DNA from: Terramyces sp. JEL0728
Taxonomy: Eukaryota; Chytridiomycota; Chytridiomycetes; Rhizophydiales; Terramycetaceae
Reading direction: 5' to 3'
Assembly (NCBI GenBank): GCA_027603945.1
Contig: JADIIU010000018.1
Location: forward strand, 62,001 to 126,000
DNA: 64,000 nucleotides
The stretch's first letter is position 1; the number at the start of each line of letters is the position of its first letter. The translations under genes were made by a program, and so were the position numbers. This document shows, piece by piece, positions 21,288 to 31,362 of the stretch. The notes under the pieces are model-generated. The model ran no database searches and had not been told where the DNA came from. It saw only the letters and a list, made by a program, of their open reading frames with translations.

Positions 21288-22358
21288 ATGAAGCGATTCA
21301 AATTCCATGAAACTATCGCAAAAGTAAACAGCATATTAAAATCAAAACCAGTAATAATTGTAGTTGGAGATCATATTGAAATCTACGGGCCCTACATTTA
21401 CGTTCAAGATGCGGAAGAAGTAGAAGGAATATTTTGTTTCATGTACTGTAAATACCTTTTGAATACTACCAACGCTCCTAGTGCGGTTATAGACGGGCTA
21501 TGTGATTATATCAGAGCAGAATTAGAACTGGATTCCGCTTCGTGGAACCCGTTGCACATCAATAACTGGGATGATGGATTCGACAAGACTGCCTACTTTT
21601 TCAAATATATTGAACAGAGACACTCAGGGTTTATTAAATCACTAGTTGAAATCATCTACAATGACGCTTTCAGCCTGGAGTTTATTAAAGGATTTACTGG
21701 ATTTAGCGTAGAAGACTTGTTTGCAATGTATTTGATTTCGCTAGGGTTTGACGAGTATCCAAATATAAAAACAGACATAAAGGGCGACTTGACTGAATAT
21801 GATTTTACTGTGGAGCAATTTACAGGCATCGTAGAAGCAACGCTACTAGATTTGTACAGCGATCCCAAAGACGCACCGCACTTTTTGAAAAGAATTGATT
21901 TGTTTGTTGAAGAAATTGATGGTGTTGCTCACTGTAACGACGGCAGACTGGGAAAAGAGATTCATCTTTCATTGGGATATATTACAAAGTACAAGGAGCG
22001 CAACGGTCTGGAAGCTGCGAAAAGCGAGTTAACAGGTGTATTGAAACACGAAATGGTACATGCGCTTCAATATAACGGAAAGGGCACGCTACCGCATGGA
22101 TTGGTTGAGGGAATTGCTGATTATATCAGACTCAAAGCTCAATTGGCACCACCCCATTGGAAGAAAAGTAGGGGTGGGAGTTGGAAAGATGGATATTCGA
22201 CTAGCGCGTATTTCCTTGAATGGGTAGTAGAAAAGCGGCCAGATTTTATACAAGAGTTTAATCTTGAACTGAGAAAAAAGAGGTGGAACGAAACTGAATT
22301 TTGTAGCAAAGTCGATTCTTTGTGGGGCCAGTATCAATCGGAATTTAAAGACGAATAA
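21288..22358 (+). CDS. Basic secretory protein (BSP, PF04450-type) peptidase with degenerate duplicated domain
   Basis: A 356-aa intronless protein. The C-terminal half is a BSP-type metallopeptidase-like domain: a LTGVLKHEMVHALQYNGKG zinc motif (HEMVH), then LPHGLVEGIADYIRL and a conserved WKDGYSTSAYFLEWV. The N-terminal half repeats the same order (DGLCDYIRAELEL, NWDDGFDKTAYFFKYIEQR) but has no HExxH, so one catalytic and one dead copy sit in tandem within the protein. No signal peptide is evident from the ATG at 21288. In plants and bacteria the family is secreted and peptidase-like; whether this one is exported is unclear. Confidence 0.8.
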   Translation: MKRFKFHETIAKVNSILKSKPVIIVVGDHIEIYGPYIYVQDAEEVEGIFCFMYCKYLLNTTNAPSAVIDGLCDYIRAELELDSASWNPLHINNWDDGFDKTAYFFKYIEQRHSGFIKSLVEIIYNDAFSLEFIKGFTGFSVEDLFAMYLISLGFDEYPNIKTDIKGDLTEYDFTVEQFTGIVEATLLDLYSDPKDAPHFLKRIDLFVEEIDGVAHCNDGRLGKEIHLSLGYITKYKERNGLEAAKSELTGVLKHEMVHALQYNGKGTLPHGLVEGIADYIRLKAQLAPPHWKKSRGGSWKDGYSTSAYFLEWVVEKRPDFIQEFNLELRKKRWNETEFCSKVDSLWGQYQSEFKDE

Positions 22359-22426
22359 ATTTAATTCAATCCTGTGTTATTTCTGTGTTGTCACTTTAAT
22401 TTGAATGAAATTTTTTTGCAGGACAA

Positions 22427-23809
22427 ATGTTGAAATTCAAAACTGTTTTCAAAAATGTTTGCAATATCCATAAATCCGCAGTAATACTAAATAGCTCGAT
22501 TCTCAAACCAGGAGCAACAGCCCAGGAACCAAGAGCATCGCCTCCAACCTCTTTATTAATGCAGAGGAAACAGGAAGGAAAAGGGTTGAAACCCACGCAT
22601 GATGTTACCGACAATTCACCACCTAGAATGCGCTCCGATGGCTGGGATGACAGCTATATGACTGAATTTGACGTTATTCTCCCAAAAACAAAAATAGAGA
22701 CGAAACCAGACCCTCTTGTCTCTGAATTAATGAAAGCCAATTCATACGACGGAACGTTTGCCAAATCAGACCACATACCTGATATTAACGGGTTTAACTA
22801 TTGGATAGAACATGCAGATTTTGATTCTTTGGATTACATTGTGAAACGCATGGTTATTGAGGAAATCAAACCAAACCAAACAACTTTTAATCTATTAGCG
22901 TTGCAGATTCGTAAATCAAGAAAGGATTTGAAACTAGTTGTAGATCTATGTTCAAAATTTTCAGCAACCCCGCCAGCAGAGTTTTACCTTGCACTTGTAA
23001 ACAGTCGCGTAATCCAGCAGATCAATGCATTGGGTCAGATATCGCAAGAAAAAAGAATAGATCGTAAAGTGCTGTCTTCACTCAAGTTTAACCAGAACTA
23101 TGCAGATGACTGGATTTCGGACAAGCAATTGGTTGGGTTTGTCAACGAATACGCTGAAGCTCCCAAGCAGCTGATTGTTGTATACAATATGTTACTAGCT
23201 GCATATGCAAATGCATTCCCAGCTTACTACAAAGTCAATTCTGAGCAGTACATGTTAAAGAATGGTCCACATATCGCTAAATTCCAAGATTTGATTAAAA
23301 AATTGAACCTTTCGTCTGCAGTCCCAAATCTGGCCACCCTCGAACTAGCAGCCATCAACTCTCTTAATTTATTGGATTTGGAACATTGCTCTAAAATTAT
23401 AGACATTTTAGAAAACAAAAAACTGCAATACAATCCAGATATACTTTGCGGACAGTTTGTTGCTTATATGCTGATTAATGAATTTGAAAACGCTAACCAG
23501 GTCTTGGAAAAAATATCACAGCTAGACATTACTCCACCAGAGAACGCTTTGGTTCGACAACTGCTTGCATGCCTGGTTTACAATATTCCAACCACTAATA
23601 TCGACAAATTGCACAAGAAATATGATCTAACAACCAAACTGAACTCTGTCTTGAAACGAAAGTTGCTAGTCAATGATAATCTTATAGCGTACGGTCTATT
23701 TAACTGGATGTACGAGAATGGCTACAAGATATCTCCCAATGCTCATCATGTTCTTACATTGCGCTCCGAGGGAACTTTTATTACTATTCCACCTCGGAAT
23801 GCAGAATAA
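22427..23809 (+). CDS. Putative mitochondrial PPR-like helical-repeat protein
   Basis: An intronless 460-aa protein. The start (MLKFKTVFKNVCNIHKSAVIL) is basic and amphipathic, fitting a mitochondrial presequence. The body is a run of helix pairs; segments such as IEEIKPNQTTFNLLALQI and LENKKLQYNPDILCGQFVAY resemble PPR repeats in which a loop with Pro/Asn precedes the next helix. It could be an RNA-binding factor for mitochondrial gene expression or a mitoribosome-associated protein. No specific orthologue is recognised, so function is inferred from fold only. Confidence 0.7.
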   Translation: MLKFKTVFKNVCNIHKSAVILNSSILKPGATAQEPRASPPTSLLMQRKQEGKGLKPTHDVTDNSPPRMRSDGWDDSYMTEFDVILPKTKIETKPDPLVSELMKANSYDGTFAKSDHIPDINGFNYWIEHADFDSLDYIVKRMVIEEIKPNQTTFNLLALQIRKSRKDLKLVVDLCSKFSATPPAEFYLALVNSRVIQQINALGQISQEKRIDRKVLSSLKFNQNYADDWISDKQLVGFVNEYAEAPKQLIVVYNMLLAAYANAFPAYYKVNSEQYMLKNGPHIAKFQDLIKKLNLSSAVPNLATLELAAINSLNLLDLEHCSKIIDILENKKLQYNPDILCGQFVAYMLINEFENANQVLEKISQLDITPPENALVRQLLACLVYNIPTTNIDKLHKKYDLTTKLNSVLKRKLLVNDNLIAYGLFNWMYENGYKISPNAHHVLTLRSEGTFITIPPRNAE

Positions 23810-23837
23810 AATTTCCATTTTAAAAATCTAATCACTA

Positions 23838-25348
23838 ATGGTAAACATTTACTTACCAAGACTGTAACTATAAAAAAAAGAAAACTAAATGCGAAAGCAG
23901 ATTCAAATGATATCCAAGGTACACTCCATTAACACAGCTACCATTGATGATTTTGGACAAAAGTACCACTGCGATTCATGTTCAAAAGATATCACTCACT
24001 TGATAATTCTACGATGCGCAATATGTGCAGATTTCGATTTATGTATCGATTGTTTTTCAAAAGGAACGGAACTCAAAGATCACAAAAAGAATCACGATTA
24101 TAGAGTAATTGTACACTGTGTTTTATTTAGGATGTGCTTGATTTTCCTATTTTTGAACCGGATTGGGGTGCTGATGAAGAATTGCTGTTAGTTGAAGGAT
24201 TAGAAATGTTTGGAATAGGGAATTGGGAACATATAAGTGAGCATATTGGAACAAAGAATAGCAAGGAGTGTAATGATCATTATCAGAGGGTATATGTCGA
24301 TGCAGAGAGTTGGCCTTACCCGGATATGAGTGAAAGGTTTGAAATGTCGCCTGGAAAAAGGCTAAGAGCACGACCACCTGGATATCAGGTTACAAAATTA
24401 CCGAAATATCCAAGAGCACCTGCATCTCAGCCTGTTAATCATGAAATTGCCGGGTATATGCCTGGGAGAAAAGAGTTTGAACACGAATTTGAAAACGATG
24501 CCGAACAGATTGTAAAGGATATTGAAATCACAGAGGAAGATACAAAGGAAGAGATTGGTAATCAATACTTATAGTAGATTTAAAAGCTGTGGTGATGGAT
24601 ATTTACAATACAACCTTGGATCGCAGAGCTCAACGCAAAAAAATTGTTTTTGATAGAGGATTGACAGATTTCAAGCGAGTAACTGATAATAATGTAGATT
24701 CAAAGCATAGAAAAAAAGAGACCGAAAGAAGAAAAGGAATTATACCAAAAATACAGAATATTTGCTAAAATGATGACTCAGGAAGATTTCCACATTTTTA
24801 TGGAAGGACTTACAAGTATATTTTTCTTGACAAAGATGAACTAAGGCTAAGGCAAAAGATTTACCAACTGCAAGAATATATACGGATGGGAGTAACTACA
24901 ATGAAAGAGGCTAATGACTATGAAAAGGATAAACAAGCGCGGATTAATAGCAAGGCAGCTGGATACATGACACATATAGAACGATCAGCACTTCGACGAA
25001 GCTCCTCTAAACTGGATGACGTAATATTTTGTTAATCAGTTACCATTGACGCCGGTTCGGCACCCATTAGCGCAATCAATGTTACCACACAAAGTAGCCA
25101 ATGCACTAGATATATCCAAAGCCGATGGTGTAGATTTGCTGAGCGATGGTGAAAAAATGCTGTGCAGTACGCTCCGTATCTTTCCCCGAGCTTACATTTC
25201 CATCAAAGACACTGTCCTAAAAGAATACGCTTCGAAAGGTGTAATGCGTAAACGAAACTTTAGAGCACTTGTAAAGATTGATGGCAACAAATCTTCGAGA
25301 ATCTACGATTATTTTGTAGAAATGGGCTGGCTAACTAATAAAATATAA
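23838..25348 (+). CDS. ADA2: SAGA/ADA transcriptional adaptor Ada2
   Basis: Ada2 couples Gcn5 acetyltransferase to SAGA. The model is 23838..23840, 23861..23918, 23938..24110, 24131..24557, 24578..24678, 24698..24815, 24836..25020, 25040..25348, 457 aa, with seven introns of 19-20 nt. Exon 1 is the ATG alone. A ZZ zinc finger (YHCDSC, CAICADFDLCIDCF) is followed by the SANT region (IFEPDWGADEELLLVEGLEM, NWEHISEHIG), the central YQKYRIFAKMMTQEDFHIFM / QLQEYIRMGVTT block, and a C-terminal SWIRM domain (LLSDGEKMLCSTLRIFPRAY). An alternative start at 23889 would drop two introns but breaks the frame after the third exon less naturally; I prefer the spliced start. Confidence 0.9.
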
Positions 25349-25386
25349 TTTCGCAACTAAAATCGGATGGAAATTATAAATTCAGT

Positions 25387-26376
25387 TTATTTCTTTTTGA
25401 AGAATGAAGTTAGTGTCATTTGGCCCTTTCCCTTCTTTTTTGGTTTCTCGGATAGCGGTATTACTTCTTTTTTCTTTTCTACAGGAGCAACTACTTCCAT
25501 TTCGTCGTCGTACGACTCCCAATCTTCAACGTCGCGCGTTTCTATGTTAAATGGATTATGTACTCATGTATTTGCCGTCCATGAATGTTTCTGATCTGAT
25601 GATCTTTCTTTTCTTTCTGATACGTTTGATTTCTGTGGTAAAGTCTCTCTTTGGTTGCTCTGGCTCATCATCTGAATTAACATTCGGTTACCAAACATTT
25701 GTTCAAGTTGGTGCTGTTGTGCTTTGCTTTCTTTGTTTTGTTCAATCTTTTTTGGCTTTGGGTGCATCTTTTCTTCCTTTGGAGCTTTCTTTTCCGCCAA
25801 ATCTACTTTCTTTTCTGTATTATTTGAAGCTTCGCTGACTTCCATATCATCATCTTTAATTTCCACCTTTTTGTTTATCTTTACTACTTTTACAGGGATT
25901 CCTTTAGGCTCTTCTTTCTCGTTTTCATTCTTTTTGAATCGGGAAAAGAATGTAGCTTTCTTGACTTCCTTCTTTACATGCTGATCTGAATTGCTCTTTT
26001 TCATAACTGGTCGAGGTGCTGGTACACTTACTTGCGGGACTGATTTGCTCTTCTCCAGTGAAATCAAAATGTTTTTATTCACTCTAGCTCTACATACTTT
26101 CAGTGTATTCGCATCATCTTTAATTTTGAGTGGTAGTTGATCCCTATTTGCTTGAATTGAATAAATTTCATAATCATCGCCTTCCAGCTCTTGTTTCGAA
26201 AGTAATTTAATCTTGTTATCATGTCGAACTAGAAACAATGCAGGAATTTCTGGATTTTTGATATGGAATTCCAGCATTATCTGTTTTGCTTTTGTAACTT
26301 TAATCTCCAGCTTGCGAGAGAGTAGTTTGACTGTTACAGGTTGATTTTCAATCAGCAAATCATTCAGAGATTGCAT
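25387..26376 (-). CDS. POLD3: DNA polymerase delta subunit 3 (POLD3/Cdc27)
   Basis: Accessory subunit linking polymerase delta to PCNA. The model is complement(25387..25541, 25564..25671, 25692..26376), 315 aa, with introns of 22 and 20 nt. The N-terminal domain has VTVKLLSRKLEIKVTKAKQI, the usual first helices. A long Lys/Glu-rich linker leads to the conserved pre-C-terminal block SETFMDGKYMKTRDVEDWES and a PCNA-interacting peptide at the very end (GQMTLTSFFKKK, a Q-x-x-L/I-x-x-F-F motif). The two introns are essential: each restores frame across an otherwise stopped region. The ATG at 26376 is chosen because MQSLNDLLIENQ aligns with the family start. Confidence 0.87.
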
Positions 26377-26502
26377 TTCAAGATCTTCTGTCCAGAACCT
26401 AAAAATTGCACATATCTGAGGGGTTGGAATCAAGCCCAATGGTAAGTATAATTGAGATTTAAACCAGTGATACTCAACTATCAAGAATGTACTAATAGTT
26501 TA

Positions 26503-27076
26503 TTATCCAACAACGTGCTCCAAGACCGTCTTGGCAGGTAAGAAAGCCAGCCAGTCTGAGGATGTAGTCGGTAATAACCCCATTGATCCGCATTTCCAAA
26601 CTCCCAGCCCAAAGTTTGCCAAATTTAAAATTGCAAATACAATAATGGGTAGCGTTATCTTGGATTCTTTCAATCTCCTTATCGTTTCAAAGGTTGATCC
26701 GCCTACATCAAATACATCAATACCTAATACTGGCACTTTTTGGAACTGCTCGAATTGGACTATACATGAAATTATCGCATTGAAACTATTCCACAATAGC
26801 ATGACTGTAACCATAATTGAGAATATTTGAATAGCGTTCCCAGACATATAAAGCATGAATGCGTTCATTGGAATTGTTTTTGAAGGTGAGATTGCCATCT
26901 ACATTAACTCTATTTACTTCCCATGCCTTCTTAATTTTCAAATAATCAATGTCAACTTGTTCAACCTCCTTGTGCTCCTTTGACTCTGATTTATGCTTGA
27001 GACTAAAAGCAGGCGGGTTTGTCTTGCATTTTGCTGATTTGTCGATCGATGAAATGTCTAGATTCCAGTTTGGCAT
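26503..27076 (-). CDS. EMC4: ER membrane protein complex subunit 4
   Basis: EMC4 (DUF1077) is a subunit of the ER insertase for tail-anchored and multipass proteins. The model is complement(26503..26898, 26918..27076), 184 aa, one 19-nt intron (gtaaatagagttaatgtag). Splicing creates KKAWEMAISPSKTIPMNAFMLYMSG, the most conserved EMC4 segment, followed by two hydrophobic spans (IFSIMVTVMLLWNS and TLPIIVFAILNLANFGLGVW) and the terminal MGLLPTTSSDWLAFLP. It is divergently oriented to the meckelin gene with only 57 bp between starts. AATAAA overlaps the stop. Confidence 0.93.
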
Positions 27077-27133
27077 TGGATTTTCAAAAAGCTGTCTGTG
27101 GCTTTTGTTTATCTCATACGCGCTCAACACTTT

Positions 27134-30117
27134 ATGAAAATATTGGGGTTGATAGGAGTTGCATATTCATTCTATAATGAAGGATTTCAAGTTCCTCCTT
27201 TCAATTCACTTAACTGTGTGCAGTCAAGCTCCAGGATGTATGATCCGACCCAGGTATTGAATGGATGTAATGCCTGTCCTTATGGAAATACTTCAAGTAC
27301 TTGCAATTGTGTTGTTGGGATAAACCAGCAATCATGCGGTCCGTTAACATGTGCCGGCAACCAAGTATCATCCTTTGACGGAACTTTTTGTTTATCGTGT
27401 CCAAATGGTACAGCCAGCAACAGATGCAATTGCAATAGCTTTCAAATATTTATTGATAGAAACACTACGGGCAGCCCTCTTTCCACTGGAGTTTGTTCGA
27501 CTTGCCCTCGAGGCACCTATCCTTCTGCAGACTACTCGGAATGCATCTCGTGCCCAGACGCTGCAACAATGATTTCTTTGTTTGATGGGACAGCATATAC
27601 GTGTAGCTGTTCTGCTGCACTCGGATATACTCTGGCAAATGGAAAATGTGTTTCGACTTTAACGCTAAATTCAGTCCAGTCTACTTATGGATCAACAAAC
27701 TCATTCGTAACAATCCCAGATTTAATAGATGTTACAGGTGCTTCCCAGAGTGTTTCGGTGCAATCCGATGTATTTGAAGACAATTTCCTGTCCGTCACCA
27801 CGAAATGTCAAATTGGGGATTTGCAAGCCTGCCAATTTTTGGGGAACCTATGTGTAATGGCCCTATACAGCACATCGCATTATTCCTGTAAAGCGTATAT
27901 TGCTCTTGCTTCGCAACCAAGCAGGGCACCTATATTAGCAGATCCATTTAACGATGAACCCAATGGAATGCCTTGGCTATTTTGGGGGTTGTTGTCAAGA
28001 GAAACGTCTCAAAGCATTAGAAGAAGGATCCCAACGATTTCTATGAAAATAACTCAGACTCCGCAATCGATATTACAGTTTGTTCTTGGAGTTTATTCCA
28101 TTAACGGAACATTTTTAGGTTTCCAAAATGTAACCACACAATTCCAAGCCTGTTCATTTCACTATGTTTATGCTACACAATGGCAGCAGCCTGGAGTTGG
28201 CTACAATAATACTTGCACGATTAATTTAGCTCAAAAGACTTTTGGCACTACTCTGTTTTACGAAATCTTCCTGGTGCAGAGTACCGGCGCATACTATCCC
28301 ATACCTGTTCGTGTGATTACACCGTCGATGAATGTTGATGCCGCTCCAACTGATCAATCTTTGTTCTTTAGACGGTTTACTTTGGCAGACACGGTAGTTG
28401 GAGTGCAGAATGGAGTCATGAACTATATCCGAGTGCCAAAGACAATTAAAATCTGGATCAATATGGTTTCAGGAAGCGCAGGGTCTATTTATGTTCCTAT
28501 TTTAGACATTACTTACACCACAAGAATCGTTTCCACTCTCAGCCCTTCAGATTTTTCAATCGTATCTACTGTGCCAGTATTTACATTTAACCTAGTTTAT
28601 CTTTTCGGTTTTTTACAATCCCGATTTAAATGGTCCGTACCAGATAATTATGATTTTCCTGATCATATTATTGTCTTTTATGGCAATCCACGCATTCTAT
28701 AGGACACGAGGATGGTATCTAAGAAATATAGGATCAACCGATGTCATAGATATATTTGTAATTGCAGTTGACATAGTTTTTGATGAGATTGATAATCAGC
28801 TTATGTGGAAGTTTGGGACCAGCAATCTTTTTGTATGCACTTGTCGTTTCGGTATATTTCCTGATATTCTTCAAGTCGCAAAGTATTCTATTTATTCTTG
28901 TGCCGTCTGCGGATGCGGACATGCAGCTATTCCTCCTTGCATTACTCGCGATTGCGGGATTGGAGGTACATTTCTTTAATTTAGTTTATTCACATTGCAA
29001 GGGAATTTTACAAACAATGCACTGTTGATATTTTCTTTATTGATTGGGAGCAACCAAAAGTCCTTGATGGAAACTCGGAGCAGCCTTGTGTACAGCCAAT
29101 CAGTTTTTGGAGAACCATATTAATGTCCAATCAGTGGGCAAAGCTACAATTGTATCGCAAAGCAAGCATTGACTTGACTGTTCTTGGAATGATTACATTA
29201 ATGCAAGGAGCAGGGTTGAGGAATATTTCGACGCTTAAACCAAATTTTTCAGACTTGTCGCCTGGCGTGATTAATCCTTTGCTGCTATTTGCTCTAAATG
29301 CAGCTTTCTGGATGTTTTTGGATGGGATTCAAACTGCATTCAAATTTCTGCTCCAGGAACGATTTTACAGAAACACAGTATCTCAGTATGCTGACGTTTT
29401 ATCCCTGTCTAATATAAGTTTACTCTTACTGGATGAAAAATGCCACGGATACTATATTCATGGAAAGTCGGTCCATTCCACAGCGGATACAGATATGGAG
29501 GAACTGAACAACTGTCTAAAGAAGGAAGCAAACGATCTTGTGCCAAGAAGAGGTCTGGCAGATACCAATCAGCAAATATTTGAAGTTTTCCTCAACTTGG
29601 ATTTCCGAACACTATTTGATAAAATGAAATCAAATCCACAACCAGACACCGCTCGCACGTTACAAATGATGCAAAGATTGTCTTCGCAAACACTTCCTCT
29701 ACTTGATCCACAAAAGAACGAGAAAATATCTGTCTGGAAGCAAATGCAAAAGTTTTTGAAAGCTTTTCTGGACTCAGTATTACTAATTTAACGTAGAATT
29801 TGAAAGAGTTTAGTTTCACGATCAAACAAAAGACCTTTGTAGAGAAAATAGCGGGAGCCATACCAGATACCTCCAAAGGCCCCGTTTTCATGAATGATCA
29901 GAGTGGAATAATTTATTGCTTGTTGTACGGATTGGACACTCACTTGACCATATTTTACATCTCTTTGTATAGCGCTTTGGATTATTGGAGCAGCCCGGTA
30001 TTGGCCGGGTTTACGGTATGGATCATTGATAAACTAATATGTGCATTAAGAATATGGCTGGGCGAGAGAAACCTTGCAATCAAAGGACACCTGGATTCAA
30101 AGTATATGCTGGGCTAA
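27134..30117 (+). CDS. TMEM67: Meckelin (TMEM67/MKS3), ciliary transition-zone membrane protein
   Basis: Meckelin is a Frizzled-like receptor of the MKS module that gates the ciliary/flagellar base. The model is 27134..28636, 28653..28757, 28777..28965, 28985..29776, 29797..30117, 969 aa, close to the ~995 aa of the human protein. A signal peptide (MKILGLIGVAYSF) precedes a Cys-rich ectodomain to about residue 190, a large luminal region, and several TM spans. Diagnostic cytosolic motifs are FFIDWEQPK and HGYYIHGKSVHSTADTDMEE, followed by RRGLADTNQQIFEV. The first intron (28637-28652) is only 16 nt and ends TG rather than AG; the other three are normal. Its presence implies the organism makes, or recently made, a flagellum. 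Confidence 0.9.
28637..28652 (+). other. Apparent 16-nt GT-TG intron in meckelin
   Basis: The segment gtaccagataattatg interrupts the frame exactly before the first membrane span. Its removal joins RFKWS to IFLIILLSFMAIHAFYR. It ends TATG and is followed by ATTTTCCTG, nearly the same context as the MCR1 GT-TG site. A canonical 49-nt alternative (GTTTAT...CCAG) would also keep the frame but deletes a conserved-looking juxtamembrane segment and is twice as long as any other intron here. Confidence 0.5.
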
Positions 30118-30264
30118 TAATAAATTAATTTGTTCCAGTTCTTTTTCGGCAAGATAGGATCAGTCCGGACCCGGTCTTCAGTTTCGCATATGCGCTGATG
30201 GACCACAAATGAAGATATGTACTCACACCGTCAGGTGCCAATCATGTTACTCTGTGAACTCGAC

Positions 30265-30272
30265 TATTTAAA
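30265..30272 (+). promoter_or_regulatory. TATA-like box upstream of ML gene 1
   Basis: TATTTAAA, 33 bp before the ATG at 30305. The position matches the TATA-ATG spacing of the neighbouring ML gene and of the secreted protein at 18536-19498. Confidence 0.4.
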
Positions 30273-30304
30273 CTTGCAGAATTTCACGTTAATATCATAT
30301 AAAA

Positions 30305-30724
30305 ATGTTTGTTCTTTCCTTGTTTGCTGCTGCTATCTCTGCCCAAACTTTGCAAAGCTGCGGTACTGGTATCTACGATGTCACTAGTTCCAGCATTTCG
30401 CCTTATCCGCTTGTTCACGGCAGCAATGTAACCATTCACGCACTTGGAGTAACCAGCGCTCCAATCACCAATGGCTCAACAATCGATGTCTCGGTTTACA
30501 AGGGGAAAATTAGAATTTATCACCAGTCTATGGATTTATGCGCTCAATCCCTTAAGCAAACCCCTCCAGCCAGCTGCCCAATCCCTGCAGGTAACCAAAC
30601 TTTGGACGTTACTCAATTGGTTCCATCAATTATCCCTGCAGGAACTTACAACTTGACTATCGTTGCAACAAACGGCGACAAGACTTCTATCAACTGCATG
30701 ACCTCCAACATTCAAATTGTTTAG
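30305..30724 (+). CDS. Secreted ML-domain (MD-2-related lipid-recognition) protein 1
   Basis: A 139-aa intronless protein with signal peptide (MFVLSLFAAAISAQ) and one ML domain of the NPC2 / phosphatidylglycerol-phosphatidylinositol transfer type. It shows SCGTGIYDV, VHGSNVTIHALG, the DLCAQ cysteine, the SCPIPAGNQTLDV segment and the terminal GTYNLTIVATN...INCM strand. Such proteins bind sterols or phospholipids in the secretory/endosomal lumen or outside the cell. The tandem paralogue at 31363-31782 is about two-thirds identical by eye with no gap in the core. AATAAA follows two bases after the stop. Confidence 0.88.
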   Translation: MFVLSLFAAAISAQTLQSCGTGIYDVTSSSISPYPLVHGSNVTIHALGVTSAPITNGSTIDVSVYKGKIRIYHQSMDLCAQSLKQTPPASCPIPAGNQTLDVTQLVPSIIPAGTYNLTIVATNGDKTSINCMTSNIQIV

Positions 30725-31362
30725 AATAAAACTCATTTCCTTTAACTGTCAGCTAACAATTATTCTTTGGGGCTGATCCGCAAAGCCTTTTTGTGCCGGA
30801 ATATTCTTCTATGTGGGTACTCGGAAGAACCGATCTGCAAGTTCGAGTTTGGCGCGGTCCTCGTGCAGTCTTGGCTGAACGGACTGATACTTTCATGTAT
30901 TATAGTACTTTTAATTTCAAGCTATGTGCAGTACCGCACTGCGTTCCTATGGCTTCACTTCTGGGCAAGGCTGTGGACATTAAGAAACAAACCATATCAG
31001 GACCCTGTTTATTATTAGATCAAACGACCATTTTCTCTTACCAACGATAATCGGGTTTAGAGAAAGGCAGCTGTCGAAACCTGGTTGTTCAGAAGGTATA
31101 TTTCTTCCTTGCCTGTAAGCAATTTGAGTTGGATTCAAAGTATACTCTGGTTCGAACTGAAAGTACTATAGACATTCTCAAAGGCGATTTATAGTTTAAT
31201 ATTTGAAGGGAGGTTCCAATTCGATAAAGCGCTCTGCCTCTTTCCTTAATAAAAGCCCCACGATCTCGTAGAAGCCGATCTCTTTGTAATTGTCATTTCG
31301 TTCGCGCATATCATCCGGCTAAAGAGATATAAATAGGATAGAAAATTGAGAGATGAGTCTAA
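30725..31362. other. Intergenic stretch between the ML paralogs
   Basis: About 640 bp. Two overlapping plus-strand frames are open here, 30767-31018 (with a hydrophobic stretch around SCIIVLLISSY) and 30793-31050 (85 aa), but neither shows a conserved motif, and they contradict one another. I see no tRNA or repeat. The last 40 bp carry the TATA box of the second ML gene. It may hold a decayed gene, but the evidence is insufficient. Confidence 0.4.
31328..31335 (+). promoter_or_regulatory. TATA box of ML gene 2
   Basis: TATAAATA, 27 bp before the ATG at 31363, implying a near-leaderless mRNA with transcription starting at or just before the ATG. Confidence 0.5.

Noticed and set aside
24111..24130. 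A 26-nt intron starting at 24105 in ADA2
   Set aside because: The 20-nt cut at 24111-24130 keeps the conserved DYRVI residues and fits the standard length, so it was preferred.
28586..28640. Canonical 49-nt GT-AG intron as an alternative to the 16-nt GT-TG intron in meckelin
   Set aside because: It keeps the frame but removes the juxtamembrane segment ending RFKWS and is about twice the length of any other intron here. Kept as the competing model to be tested.
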